Shown: piece by piece, positions 63,785 to 64,000 of the stretch | Position numbering within the stretch: position 1 is the stretch's first letter | How the letters are laid out: every line of letters begins with the position of its first letter | Assembly (NCBI RefSeq): GCF_000972845.2 | Contig: NC_040018.1 | Span: 17,016,444 to 17,080,443 of the forward strand | From: Larimichthys crocea | Lineage: Eukaryota > Chordata > Actinopteri > Sciaenidae | DNA length: 64,000 nucleotides | Direction of reading: 5' to 3' | Translations under genes and position numbers: made by a program | Notes under the pieces: generated by a model | What the model saw: the letters and a program-made list of their open reading frames with translations, nothing else | The model's database searches: none | What the model was told of the DNA's origin: nothing

Positions 63785-64000
63785 ACATAACAATCAATGA
63801 GACCACAGTAATAGGATCAACAAGTGAATCCAATGGAAATGAGGGGAACTATGGGTATCAATGTGTTTTCCTCACTCCTGCACATGTTTCTGTAATGGAG
63901 GCTATGTTAATGGTGTTTTTTTCTGAACTTTATGTACAAACACTTTGTTAACACCAATGAGCAATGTGTAAACAATGGATAGAGTTAACCATAAAAGAAC
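63785..64000. other. Window end, nothing recognised
   Basis: AT-rich sequence after the integrase remnant. Short in-frame stretches may be its degraded 3' part, but nothing can be supported. Confidence 0.4.

Overview
The window is vertebrate nuclear DNA, almost certainly from a ray-finned (teleost) fish. It has long introns with GT/AG borders, abundant (CA)n/(GA)n/(TA)n microsatellites, fish-type LINE, SINE, hAT and piggyBac-like insertions, and a complete chitin synthase gene next to a DDX21 RNA helicase gene. There is no bacterial-type gene organisation. I reconstructed the genes by joining exons whose reading phases match across canonical splice sites. No database search was possible.

Layout. 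1-10,260: AT-rich DNA without a recognisable gene, holding a 1.2-kb hAT-type element (7,297-8,495, perfect 8-bp target duplication) and a degenerate direct duplication with microsatellites. 10,260-29,847: the 5' part of the chitin synthase gene inside a large inverted duplication. With A = 10,260-13,400 and B = 23,760-29,847, the order is A, a 10-N gap, inverted B (13,507-19,650), a unique 0.75-kb segment x, inverted A (20,404-23,748), B. Exon 1 sits in A and exons 2-6 in B. The inverted copy, read on the minus strand, is A-x-B in one piece with many small indels. This is either a haplotype or scaffolding artefact or a real inverted insertion. 29,877-44,100: chitin synthase exons 7-34 and its 3' UTR. 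The full model has 34 coding exons and 1,419 residues, with every exon phase consistent.

45,361-52,638 (minus strand): a complete 16-exon DDX21 gene (755 residues), convergent with chitin synthase; the two stop codons are about 1.9 kb apart. 52,639-64,000: repeat-rich DNA. It holds a LINE 3' fragment, a hairpin repeat, an isolated exon-like ORF, a 1.27-kb hAT derivative with a transposase remnant, a minisatellite split by a truncated LINE with endonuclease and reverse transcriptase remnants, and a decayed integrase-core gene whose intron carries a TTAA-flanked piggyBac-like MITE.

The two genes have unrelated jobs. Chitin synthase makes chitin from UDP-GlcNAc at the membrane, a capacity kept by fishes and amphibians but lost in mammals. 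DDX21 is a nucleolar DEAD-box helicase for rRNA and Pol I/II transcript processing. The most noteworthy items are the intact vertebrate chitin synthase with a QRKRW variant of the QRRRW signature, a possible alternative last exon for it, and the A / inverted-B / x / inverted-A / B arrangement that strands its first exon about 15 kb from exon 2.
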